A program made the translations under genes and the position numbers. DNA of 64,000 nt from Cryptomeria japonica (taxonomy: Eukaryota; Streptophyta; Pinopsida; Cupressales; Cupressaceae): NCBI RefSeq assembly GCF_030272615.1, contig NC_081415.1, positions 630,269,240 to 630,333,239 of the forward strand, read 5' to 3'. Shown here piece by piece: positions 23,075 through 33,985 of this stretch. Each line of letters starts with the position of its first letter. Position 1 is the first letter of the stretch. The notes beneath the pieces were generated by a model, which worked only from the letters and a program-made list of their open reading frames with translations, made no database searches and had not been told where the DNA came from.

Positions 23075-24667
23075 ATGGGAAAGAATAAGAGAGGAACAAA
23101 TGAACAAAGAGAGGTAGCAAAGGAAAGATAAAGGGAGCATATGAAGACATCATGATGACATACATAGAGCTATGTGGTTAGATGAGCAATTCAAGTTGTG
23201 TAAGGACACTTTCCCCCTCGGTAGTATTGTCTCTGTCATTGATTTTGCTAGGAATTATACACTAAAGACGCAAAATAAAGTACAATCTATGTATTACCAA
23301 TCTACACAAGTTACAATTTTTGTACACATAGCATTCATGCATGCACATGATAGCACCGAGGAGGACAGAAAGGTTATAAGAGAATATCACTTCTATATCA
23401 GTGATGGTTGTACTCATTCCTCAGAGTTTGTGCAAGGATGCTTTGCAATCTTTTATGATATTTTAAGGGAAAGAGATATAAGATACAACCAACACTTAAT
23501 ATGGTCAGACAATTGCACCACACAATTCAAGAATGCAAGGATGTTCTACTGGTTGACTAGGATGCATGTGACAAGTGATGTGCAACATTTTTGGAATTTC
23601 ATTGAGGTAGGGCATGGAAAGGGAGAGCATGATGGTGTGAAAGAATGTGTGAAAAGAGCTCTTACCAGAGAGGAATTGAAGTATGAAGGTGGTGCAATGT
23701 TAATAGATGCAAAAACAATTGTGCAATGTTGTAGCTCTACAATGGCACCAGGTAATGCAGGTAAGTCTATGGTTTCTAGATATTTTTGGCTAATAAGTGA
23801 ATCTAACATTGAAAACTATCTAGATTGTTGTACACTTACTAGATCAAGTGACATGCATTCATTTACAAGTTCAAATGCAACATCACTAGTTATTTATATA
23901 GACATATTACATGTTTTTGCTATTCGTGTATGCATTTTTTGTGGGATGAATGTGAATGAAAAAAGTGGGTTGACCAATGGTCTTATAGACCTTTACAAAC
24001 CCTAGATACATATCAACTTCCTAGAGCACTACAAATGAACTAGATTGAAGCATCAGTGGATTTTGACCATGTATTAGATATAGTTGAACCAGGTAAAGGG
24101 TTGCAATTTGCTACAATTTTAAGCTTAATTTATTAGTATTAACTTATGCTGATTTTGGTATTAACTTATATCCTTCTATTAAATGCAGGTCATGTATATG
24201 CAGTTATTGTGGATAAGAACAACGAAGAAAGAACAAATTACTTTTTGTGTCGTTGTATTGAGGCCAAAAAGAAATTGACTTCTACAGTGGTTGATGGAGA
24301 GGGTATTGAGTACCCAATAGGATCCATTGTTGTGACAGGGACATGGCTTAGAAGGTACCGTTGTTGTGTCGAGTTGTATTGAGACCTCTTAAACTCATTT
24401 ATTTAGAAGTCGTTGTATTGATTTTGGCATTATCCTTCTATAAAATGCAGGTACCCTATCAAAAATTCTAATTCCTGATTGTTTGAGGACTTTGAGACAC
24501 AGACATATTCTTCATTACTCAAACCTTCTTGTTGCAACAAATATTCATTTGATTAAATATCGTGGTAGACCTCTTAACAAGGATTTGTGAAAAGTTCATG
24601 AATCAGACCATGAGGCAATACTTGAGACACTAAGGGTTAGAGCTGATCCAGAAGGTTCACTTGATTG
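23075..24667 (+). pseudogene. DDE-like transposase of the giant transposon (C-terminal two thirds)
   Basis: From about 23148 the frame reads HHDDIHRAMWLDEQFKLC, then FPLGSIVSVIDFARNYT, YHFYISDGCTHSSEFVQ, LIWSDNCTTQFKNARMF and FIEVGHGKGEHDGVKE. Asp-containing blocks (ISDG, WSDN) followed by the HGKG-x2-DG motif suggest an RNase H-fold DDE transposase; I recognise this motif set from putative transposon proteins but cannot name the family. A frameshift after about 23940 moves to WVDQWSY...YQLPRAL. Introns with GT-AG borders are visible at 24093-24188 and 24355-24450. The last exon reads YRGRPLNKDL, stop, KVHESDHEAILETL and ends at TGA 24665-24667. At least two TGA stops sit where Trp is plausible. 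The N-terminal part is not found upstream, so the gene is truncated as well as mutated. Confidence 0.7.
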
Positions 24668-25254
24668 ATTTTGGGCCATCTAGAAGAATAATTCTACAAT
24701 ATGGTAGAATAATTTTGACAATTTTGTATATATCTTTTGCGAAATGTTGTAACTTCGCTTTTTTGGATGTGCTCTACATGCATATGAGCTGTAATATGCA
24801 TATGAGTTGTAATGTGCATATGTAGATGCTAAATTTTGTTTATAAAAACATCAATGAGTTGTAATGTGCATATCTAGATGCTAAATTTTGTATAAAAAAA
24901 CAACGAGCTGTAATGTGCATATCTAGATGCTAAGTTTTGTATAAAAAAACAACAAAGAGTTGTAATTTGCATATTTAGATGCAAAATTTTGTAAATATAA
25001 ATAGTAATGAGCTTGATCATTTATATAAGATGCCAAATTTTATATATGAAAGTGTCCATGGGGCTGATTAGCCCAAATTTGTACCATTTGATTATAAATA
25101 CATTTGTAATAAACTTGTACCATTTGATTATAAATAACTAAGTCTGATTCTGACATATGTAAAATAACTTGCAAATGGGTATTTGAATATGCAATTTTTT
25201 TTCCAAGTGTTTTGGGAAAGTTTTGAGTTATTATTGAATTACCCAGTTTGAAGG
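24668..25254 (+). other. AT-rich spacer with ~60 bp GAGTTGTAATGTGCATAT repeats
   Basis: 3' flank of the transposase. Between about 24780 and 25010 a unit of roughly 55-60 bp (GAGTTGTAATGTGCATATCT, then AGATGCTAAATTTTGTA) is repeated four to five times. No gene is seen. Confidence 0.6.
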
Positions 25255-27825
25255 GCTAGTAGGAATATCCCAAAATTGAGATAAGGTTTTTTAGGCAGTG
25301 ACAACATGACCCCATAGGTTAAAACAGATTGTCCATAAGTGCCACGGTCTCTGAGTTATGCTACGTCAAAGTTTGATTGTTTTTTCCACTTTGAGCGCTC
25401 AAGGGAAAACGTCGCTACGAGGTGGCTCGTAACAATCGGACATCTTGGGGAGCGAGATAAGGGCACACCTAGTGTAAACCCAACCACCCAGATGCACTCA
25501 CGCTGACGGTTCATTCCCACGACAAACAGAATGAAAGATGCACTATTTTGCCACCTCTCACTGACAGTTTTTGACGGTTTTTTAAACGACAAAAAAAAAT
25601 CTCACCACAAGAAAACGGAATTGAGTTGCCCAAAACCAAGAGAGGATTTTTTAGGTAGTGACAACACAACTCCATAGGTTCAAATGGATTGTCTATAAGT
25701 GCCACGGTCTTCGAGTTACGCTATGTCAAAGTTTGACCATTTTTTCCACTTTGAGCGCTCAAGGGAAAATGTCACTACGAGGTGGCTCGTAATGATTGGA
25801 CATCTTGGGGAGTGAGACAAGGGAACACCTAGCGTAAACCTAGCCACTCAGATGCACTCACGCTGACGATTAGTTCCCATGACAAGCAAAACAAATGATG
25901 CACTATTTTGCCACCTCTCACTGACGATTTTTCATAATTTTTGATGCGACAGACAAAATATCACCACAAGAAAATGGAATCGCGTTACCCAAAACTGAGA
26001 GAGGATTTTTTTTAGGCAGCGACAACATGGACCCATAGGTTCAAATGCATCATCCATAAGTGCCACAGTCTCTGAGTTACGCTACGTCAAAGTTTGACCC
26101 TTTTTTCCACTTTGAGCGCTCAAGGGAAAACATCACTATGAGGTGGCTCGTAATGATCAGACGTCTTGGGGAGAAATTAAAGGGAACACCTAGCATAAAC
26201 CTGACCACCCAGATGCACTCGCGCTGATGGTTCATTCCCACGACAAGCAGAACAAAAGATGCACTATTTTGCCACCTCTCACTAACAGTTTTTGATGGTT
26301 TTTGATGTGACAGAAAAAATCTCACCACAAGAAAATGAAATAGAGTTGCCCAAAACCAAGAGAGGATTTTTTAGGCAGTGACAACATGACCCCATAGGTT
26401 CAAACAGATCATCCATAAGTGCCATGGTCTCCAAGTTTCGCTATGTCAAAGTTTGACCATTTTTTCCACTTTGAGCGCTCAAGGGAAAACGTCGCTACGA
26501 GGTGGCTCATAATGATCGGACATCTTGGGAAGAAAGACAAGGGCACACCTAGAATAAAATAAACCACCAGGATGCGCTCATGTTGACGGTTTGTTCCCAT
26601 GACAAGCAGAACGAAAGATGCACTATTTTGCCACCTCTCACTGACAGTTTTTGATGCGATAGAAAAAATCTCACCACAAGAAAATCGAATCGAGTTCCCT
26701 AAAACTAAGAGAAGATTTTTTAGGAAGAAACAACACAACATGATAGGTTCAAATGGATCATCCATAAGTGTCACGGTCTCCAAGTTACGCTACGTCAAAG
26801 TTTGACCATTTTTTCCACTTTGAGCAGTAAAGGGAAAATGTCGCTGCGAGGTGGCTCGTAACGATCGAATGTCTTGGGGAGCAAGACAAGGGCACACCTA
26901 GTGTAAACCCAGCCACCCAGACATGCTCATGCTGATGGTTCATTCCCACAACAAGAAGAATGAAAGATGCACTATTTTGCCACCTCTCACTGACAGTTTT
27001 TTACGATTTTTTATGCGACAGAAAAAATCTCACCACAAGAAAATGGAAGCAAGTTTCCTGAAACCGAGAGAGGATTTTTTAGGCAGAAAAAACATGACCC
27101 CATAGGTTTAAACAGATCATCCATAAGTGCCATGGTCTCCGAGTTGCGCTACGTCAAAGTTTGACCATTTTTCCACTTTGAGCGCTCAAGGGAAAACGTC
27201 ACTACGAGGTGGCGTGTAACGATCAAACATTTTGGGGAGCAAGACAAGGGCACACCTAATGTAAACTCAACCACCTAGACATGCTCATGTTGATGGTTTT
27301 TTCCCACAACAAGCATAACAAAAGATGCACTATTTTGCCACCTCTCACTAACGGATTTTGATGATTTTTGATACGACAGAAAAAATCTCACCACAAGAAA
27401 ATGGAATCGAGTTACCCAAAACTGAGAGAGGCTTTTTTATGTAGGGACAACATGACCCCATAGGTTCACATAGATCATCCATAAGTGCCACGGTCTCTGA
27501 GTTACGGGATCTCAAAGTTTGGTAGTTTTTTCCACTTTGAGTGCTCAAGGGAAAACGTCGCTACTAGGTGGCTCGTAACGATCGGATGTCTTGGGGAGCG
27601 AGACAAGGGAACACTAGGTGTAAACTTGGACATGCTTGTGCTGATGGTTCATTCCCACGACAAGAAGAACAAAAGATCTATTTTGCCACCTCTCACTGAC
27701 AGTTTTTGATATGACAGAAAAAATCTCACCACAAGAAAACGGAATCAAGTTGCCCGAAACCAAGATAGGATTTTTTAGGCAGCGACAACATGACCCCATT
27801 GGTTCACATGGATCATCCATAAGTG
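25255..27825. repeat. Tandem array of ~355 bp units between the convergent genes
   Basis: The landmark GATTTTTTAGGCAG recurs at about 25290, 25648, 26008, 26365, 26714, 27074, 27432 and 27770, giving seven units of 338-360 bp plus a part unit. Each unit contains CACTTTGAGCGCTCAAGGGA, a small palindrome-bearing block, and CTCACCACAAGAAAA. Units differ by scattered transitions. ORFs in it are periodic by-products. Confidence 0.93.
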
Positions 27826-28511
27826 CTTCAACTCTTCTTTTATAGGTGATTTGGATGAATAGGTGTGTCTCTTACCCTAAGGCCGACTTGTTATGGAATA
27901 AAATTTAAATGAAAACCTTAAGTAAGCCGACTCATCCTTAGATAAATTTCAAATCTGCTTCGTGTGCTTAAATATTGTCTTAATTGGTTCTTGAAATGAT
28001 AAACTTCACTCCATAAGCATGAGTTTATGATTCACTCCAATCTCTTCATGCACGAAGGACTCAAAGAAAATTCACTCAATCACAATACACAATATCAACA
28101 TTACCGGTATCAGTGCTTGGGTATACACAATATGAGCAATAGATAGTTTAAAAGTATATTCCATATGAGTTACAAGTAATGAACAAATTGGATCACATTT
28201 CAAGACATATACACAATGAACAAATTTGATCACATTTCAATAGCAAATAACTAATTTTCATGAATATCATGTTTCATATATATCAATGAACAAATTGGAT
28301 CAAATATCAAGTTTCATATATATCAAAATGAACAATAATCATGTACATATATCAAAAAATGGCACAGATTGCAAATCAATAATAGTTACAAAAATGTGGC
28401 ATGTGCCATGTCTGTCAAAGTTGATATATACATATACAAATATTGAATATATAAAAAATTGGTCCTTTAATGACCACAACTATAACTATATGTCTCTATC
28501 GGTATTTATGA
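27826..28511. other. AT-rich spacer downstream of the minus-strand gene
   Basis: No gene seen. A short motif (AATGAACAAATTGGATCACAT, varied) recurs three times between 28180 and 28310. Confidence 0.5.
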
Positions 28512-31500
28512 CTATGGCAGATCATCAAAATTGAGCCTCTTCGAAGTAGTACGTGGCTCTATAGGTGGCTGCACAAGGACAATTCAAATGTCGAATCAGA
28601 TATATTTTCTCAATATAACATCAAAATAACTAAATATTGAAGTCTAAATTGTTTGAAGTTGAAATGTTGATTACCTCATCTCTGTCTTCTACAATTTGGT
28701 GAGGCTGAGGATCCATGGGATGTCCTAAAGGAGGTTGTAACTAGTAAAACAACATTAATACATGTTAATGACATATATGTCAAATAACACATAATAACTA
28801 AAAATGAATAGACTAAAAAACTAAAGCATACCGGAGCCTCAGATGGATGTGTTGTGGTCGTAGGAGGCAAAGTCATAGATGAATCAGTTACAAGCATTTC
28901 CTATATCCATGGTAAGTGATCCAAAAGGAGTTAACTACACGGTTTCAACTCCATTGTGCACTTAGTGAAAAGGAGTTGATTTAAGACATACTTTTGTCTT
29001 GTTCATGTTGGATCCCATAATATACGTGTAGGACTTCTACTGAAATGGAATGGTAGAATAATAGTAGGAAGTTTGGAAGAGGTCTATAATAGTTTAAAGA
29101 CAATCATACAAGTTAATAACCCAAATGTTGGCATATGTTCAGAGTTTGATGACATGATGGGATTGTATGTTGTCATTCATGTCAATATGCTAAAGTATGA
29201 ACCGGTATATTGAAGCAAGCAAATTGGCAAGTGAACCAGTATGATGGTATGAACCGATATATGCAAAAAGTGAACCGGTATGTTGGAGTGTGAACCAGTA
29301 TATGCAAAGTTTGTATCGGGGTTTCATTTGATATGACTACTAGTTGGTAGTCACAGCTTCAGGGTTTCCGATTGATGCATTCCAATTCTGTGTGATTTGA
29401 CTGACGACATCATGTGATGAGTTAGCATTGAAATGAAGATTAGATCCTATTGCCACATCAGCCTTGTGCACGTGAAGGATCTCCTTGAGGATCTTGCATG
29501 AAGAAGATTGATTCTATCTACCTCGGTAATGTGCAAAATCTTAGTAAACGGTGGAGAGTGTGTGATGGGTTATCAACTTCCGGAAGCGGTGAAGAACGGA
29601 TGATTGAGAATGTCTTGAGATTTGTTCAAGATTGTTTTACCCTACGTAATGTGTTTAAATGGCCAGGAGTGGACCGATTGTATTGTTAACCTAGATGCTT
29701 AGGGTTTTAGGTTTTGGCCACTGACCTAATTGTTGTCTATAAGGTCGATGATGATTTTTATTTGAAGTTGTTGGCAAATAAATGTATGTGAGGTGATTCT
29801 TGCTAGACCTAAGGAGTAAGTAGAGATCTACAGAGTGTGATTGCAGATGTAAAGAAATCAAAGTGGATCTACCTTGGCATTAAGTGTTGTTATCAGATCA
29901 GTGTATTACCTGTTGACTTCTAACCATTTCAGTAGATGGAAAATCCCTTTACCGGGTAGCTTTAACAGGCTTTTGGTAAATCCTTTAATAGGGTGACTCA
30001 AAATCATTGAGTTCTTCAAATCCTCTTACAAGGTAACCTTTAACAGGGTTTTAACCTCTAACTAGGTATTTAGCCATCCCTTAACCGGGTGATCCCTAGC
30101 AGGATCGGTTCCTAGCAGAACCAGTTGTAAAGTCTTTCATCGGACTAAGCTCCTAACAGAGGAAACTTCAGAAGAGTTCAAGAACAACTTGTGGGTATTC
30201 ATCCCCACTGTGGTTTTTCCTAGTTGGGTCTCCACGTGAAAAATCACTGTGTTATGTGTGATGCTTTTTCATGTGATGTTTTAGTGTTTTCTGTCAAGTG
30301 GTAATGCAAGTTGATCCAATGGTCATTGTATTTCTGATGTATTACTTGCTTAAGCATATGGGTGAAATTGAGATGAGATATTAGGTTTTGAGAAGATCTA
30401 GATGTTATCAGTTTATGTCTTTTACAGTCATATTGTATTTTACTGGTAGTGCCTTGATTTAGATTGGTAATATTGTTTACCAATTACTGCAGTCTTTGCA
30501 GTTTAAGTTGTTTAAGAAGTTTTTATCCATATTGATTCACTCCCCCTCTCAATATCAGTTGGGTATTTACTGTTCATCATTATTCATCACCAAAGTTGTT
30601 GACAAACTAGATAAAACAAATATTTTTAAAATATGTAGAAAAAATGCACACCGAAGCCTCGTATAGTTCTCCTGTAACCTTAGGAGGCCTAGTCAAATCT
30701 GATGCAGCTATTACCATTTCCTGTATGAAAAATGATAACATATGATATAGACATAAAAGGATTTAGTTATTTCTAACAAGCAAGAATGCAATCCAAAGTG
30801 AATATGAAGATATCACCTCTTCCCTCTGTTGAACCTAATTGATAATAGGTGCATTCATTAATTCCGTAAACCCCATATGTTTCTATATATAGAACAAATA
30901 AATTAAGTGCATTTATCAATATCTACATAGACATGTTTAATCATAATACATTTCAACAATTGAATTTAAATTGTAGAGAATTACCTTCTGTCGTTTGGGT
31001 GTCTGAGAGGATATCTTTTTCTGCCTCGGAGTGCTAGAGGATGGCTTTCTCACACGAGATGTCCTCGAGGCAGGTGGGGTAAACTAATGGAAAAAAATTA
31101 ACATAAGGGAAAAGAGAATGTATTTAATATATCACTTAAGTCAAAAATATATAAATCTAAATGCTACCGCATAACTATCTTTGCCAAAGTCAATGGCTGA
31201 AAGCGTGATATCATCAAGTTGGGACATCTTAGCCACTGATAAGCCCTACAAAATATCAAGTATTGATACATATAATTAATAAAATATATTTTGAATCCAA
31301 TGTATTATTATATTTTTAACAAATTTACAAACCTTTACCTCTGGTGGCGAAACTACTCATGACCATGGAGTCGACCTAACAGTATGTGGTGTACTCCCAC
31401 CACCTGTTGCACCCTGCAATGCATTTTATTTATATGTCACTTTAAATTGTTCTAAAAATAAAAATTCATTTCTTTTTATAAGATTTAGTCACTTAATTGA

Positions 31501-32728
31501 TAACATGTCATAAACATAATTAAATGCACCTATGTTTGATAGAGAGGATACAACATATTGAGCAGTTCATTGGTGAGGGCCACATCCTCTATTGTGGAAG
31601 CATGGCATCTACTCCTGCAACATGTACATGAATGAGATTTCCCACCATCCTTGTCTACGTCACTGTCTACACCAGAACATACACCCTGGCAGGTGGGGCA
31701 CATATGCTGAATGGGCTGGCTCATGCCAAATGATGCATGAGGTGCTGCTAATGAAGGAGGTGCCACTAAGGAAGGAGGTGTTGCTGATGAAGGAGGTGTC
31801 ATTGATGAAGGAGGTTCTATAGGTGCTGGTACATCCTTTGCTCTAACCAGCTGTGTGCCATGTTGAACAATGACATTAGTCAATGATGCAACTGCTTGAA
31901 GAGTCTGTAATTCCATAGACTCCTTCAAGGATATAGGGAAAGTGACATGAACCATGGGTTTAGGAGTTGTACGCCTCCTATGTTGTGGGTCTACCACCCT
32001 ATGGGCCCCAGGTCTATCCTGTGCAGAGCCTCTCCCTCTACCCTAAAATTGTCGGATGTCAAAGTAATTCGGCTTCTCGCCGAGGATAAACTCACAATAC
32101 AACTTTCTTAAAAAATATAGAGGCACCTCCCAATTATTACAAGGTGGTTAGTCAAAGACCATATACCACCTATCCCAAAATATTCTTTCAACCTAGCATG
32201 AACACACCAATGTATAAGAAACAGAGTCGTATTTAGTTCTAGGTTGTTACTAGTAACAAGATTGGTGAAAAGAGCACATATGTTAGCTTTACCTATGCCC
32301 TTTTTCTTCACTTGATCATATGACAACCCATCCGCATAAAATGTTTGACATCTATCCCTCCATGAACCCCATTTCGTAACCTCCCTAAATACCTCATTTT
32401 CACTATTAGCCATTGTTTCTAGTGTTTTGGCAAGGGTTGAGTGGTGCTCAAGCCTAGAGGTCCTCAACCTATTCACCAATATAGAAATTTGGGCACTATT
32501 TTGTGTAAGGCGATTGATGAGATCATCTTGTGTGGCATCTACATGATCTAATGGAGGGTGTGGAGGGTTTTGGGGTGGTTGTGGTTGTTGAGGAGAAACA
32601 TTTTTAGGATTTTGAGGGTTTTCTTATTGTTCTTGTGCAATGTTAACAAGGTTTTCTTGTGTTGCTTGTGCAGGAGGAGGTCTTTGTTGTCTATTTCATT
32701 TTTGGGGATTTCTTGAAGAATCTGACAT
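28512..32728 (-). pseudogene. Nine-exon gene of unknown function, second gene of the giant transposon
   Basis: ATG at 32728-32726 (MSDSSRNPQK). Exon 1 (32728-31530) encodes a Pro/Gln-rich N-terminus, a conserved-looking block (KWGSWRDRCQTFYADGLSYD, then KKKGIGKANICALF), and after a one-base frameshift near 32110 a Pro/Ser-rich part with Cys-rich MCPTCQGVC and CTCCRSRC. Later exons, all with AG and GT borders: 31413-31339, 31245-31168, 31083-30985, 30882-30817, 30720-30652, 28900-28832, 28740-28675 and 28568-28512. The internal exons are 66-99 nt, every one a multiple of three and read in the same phase. The fourth exon is very basic (RKPSSSTPRQKK), a possible nuclear localisation signal. It ends SKRLNFDDLP, TAG. 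In-frame stops: TGA or TAG in exons 1, 2 and 5. A DNA-binding accessory role is a guess from its position beside a transposase. Confidence 0.65.
29126..30589 (+). mobile_element. Solo LTR of a copia-like element (1,464 bp)
   Basis: Begins TGTTGGCATATG and ends TTCATCA, flanked by perfect CCAAA duplications (29121-29125, 30590-30594). It contains CCCACTGTGGTTTTTCCT and a TCCACGTG block, as in the LTR at 41-959, so it belongs to a related family. It lies in the intron between exons 6 and 7 of the minus-strand gene. No internal region remains, implying LTR-LTR recombination. Confidence 0.85.
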
Positions 32729-32734
32729 CAAATT

Positions 32735-33014
32735 AATAAAAACAAAACTTAAATCAATTAAAAAACCCTAATTTAATTAAAATACACAGAAAAATAATCA
32801 AACAAATCAAATCTTACTTGTTTGATGGGGTGCCATTGTTGAAAATTGCTCTCGATGTTGGGAAAATAAAAAATAGCTGCAAACGCGTGCAAGTTCTATG
32901 CTTTTTGGCTTCTCCTTGTTGTTGTTCCACATGTTTTTGAGTTGAAAATGGCCAAAACCCATGGCCTACACAAAAGAAATATGTTTACTTTAAATTTTTA
33001 TATTTAAAAAAAAT
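32735..33014. other. Upstream region of the minus-strand gene
   Basis: AT-rich, with no ORF of note. It probably holds the promoter and 5' leader for the gene starting at 32728, but I could not pick out a convincing TATA box. Confidence 0.4.
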
Positions 33015-33135
33015 GTTCCTCAAAACCCGTACGGGTTTTGAGGAACTTTTGGTTTTTTATATTGTTTTTTCTCTAAGCTTGGTGTTACCAAGCCTAGCAC
33101 ATTTTTGAAATTTTATAACCCACACGAGTTATGAA
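33015..33135. repeat. Right subterminal palindromes
   Basis: A perfect 26-bp palindrome centred on CCCGTACGGG lies at 33019-33044 (arms extend through AAAA/TTTT to CCTC/GAGG). A weaker copy (ATAACCCACACGAGTTATG) is at about 33115-33133. These mirror the seven left-end copies. Confidence 0.75.
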
Positions 33136-33157
33136 AAATTTTGTTTTTTTTTGGCAT

Positions 33158-33196
33158 GTGGCCACTTTTTTGTTCACCATCTTGGTGCACTTACCC
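33158..33196 (-). repeat. Right terminal inverted repeat of the giant transposon
   Basis: Reverse complement of the left TIR, ending ...GGTGCACTTACCC, with CATA at 33197-33200. The outer 30 bases match the left end exactly. Confidence 0.92.
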
Positions 33197-33200
33197 CATA

Positions 33201-33607
33201 GAGAAATTCAATGCAAAAATAGAGCGAATCAGAATAATAATGTTGTTCCCGGTCAATGTTCAAAATGTAATAAGTATGGTCATAGGACAGAAGATTGTAG
33301 AATGAATATCATATGACATGCATGTGGAAAGTTTGGACATATGGCTAATCAATGTAGGTCAAAGAATGGTCAAGGACTCAACAAGGCAATTCAGAAAAAT
33401 AATGTCACTTGCTATGCATGCAACAAAATAGAACATATTGACAAATATTGCAAAAGCAAGAACAATTCGGTAGGAAATGATGAAAAAGGAAAACAAAAGG
33501 TTGAAGATATCTGGAAGGAGCATGAGAAGAAATGGGTTAGGAAATCTGAAGATCAACTGACAGAGAAGAATGTTCCTGCACCGGTAGGAAACTTATCCGG
33601 TAACTAA
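33201..33607 (+). pseudogene. gag, C-terminal part with zinc knuckles
   Basis: Continues the frame broken at 1709: EIQC completes knuckle 1. Then CSKCNKYGHRTEDC is knuckle 2. ACGKFGHMANQC is knuckle 3, in which the first Cys codon reads TGA. CYACNKIEHIDKYC is knuckle 4. A basic/acidic tail ends at TAA 33605. Four CX2CX4HX4C-type modules imply RNA binding, as expected of a nucleocapsid. Four in a row is more than the one or two usual in plant retrotransposons. Confidence 0.8.
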
Positions 33608-33985
33608 GGCATTAGCCTTAAGGGGAGGCAAATTAATGGAAGATCTTGCATTGCCCTTGGTAGAGGTCTGAAAGCCTATTTCAAATCTTAGAGAAGTCAA
33701 TCTGGAGATTCACCAACACCGAGATAATGGATTTTATATTTGGTATCATATGTCGGCATGCATTAATGACAATGAGAAACTAGGATTTTCGCAGAACAAA
33801 AGGGAAATATTGATTCATTTTTTATCACACAACATTCAGAGCAAAATAGAGCAAGTTCAAGGTGATTCAAGGTGATCAAAAGCATTTCAAGCAAATTCCA
33901 ACGCATTCTCGGTGGATTTTCAAAATCTTTCAATGACGAAGGTTGTGAGGTATTTTATCAGTTTTCGGGCTATCTTTTATTTGCA
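33608..33985 (+). other. Junction region where pol would be expected
   Basis: About 380 bases without an open frame. A short stretch reads REVNLEIHQHRDNGFYIWYH with no pol resemblance. Protease to RNase H, normally about 4 kb, is simply absent. Confidence 0.5.

Larger units (their letters stand above)
1710..33196 (+). mobile_element. Giant two-gene DNA transposon with TIRs and subterminal palindromes (31.5 kb)
   Basis: Both ends carry the same inverted repeat starting GGGTAAGTGCACCAAGATGG. CATA is duplicated at 1706-1709 and 33197-33200, and removing the element plus one CATA restores a perfect zinc-knuckle frame in the surrounding gag. Removing the nested gypsy element and the solo LTR leaves about 11.75 kb. 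That remainder holds a transposase-like gene on + (23075-24667) and a nine-exon gene on - (32728-28512), converging on a ~355 bp tandem array. ACCCGTACGGGT-type palindromes lie inside both termini. The 4-bp duplication and two-gene layout do not by themselves identify a superfamily. Sola and Ginger elements also make 4-bp duplications, but I could not confirm either assignment. Both genes contain stops, so this copy looks inactive. Confidence 0.85.

Noticed and set aside
25356-27820. Repeated ORFs of about 60-125 codons on both strands in the 355-bp array
   Set aside because: They recur with the satellite period and are interrupted differently in each unit; translations of a repeat, not a gene family.
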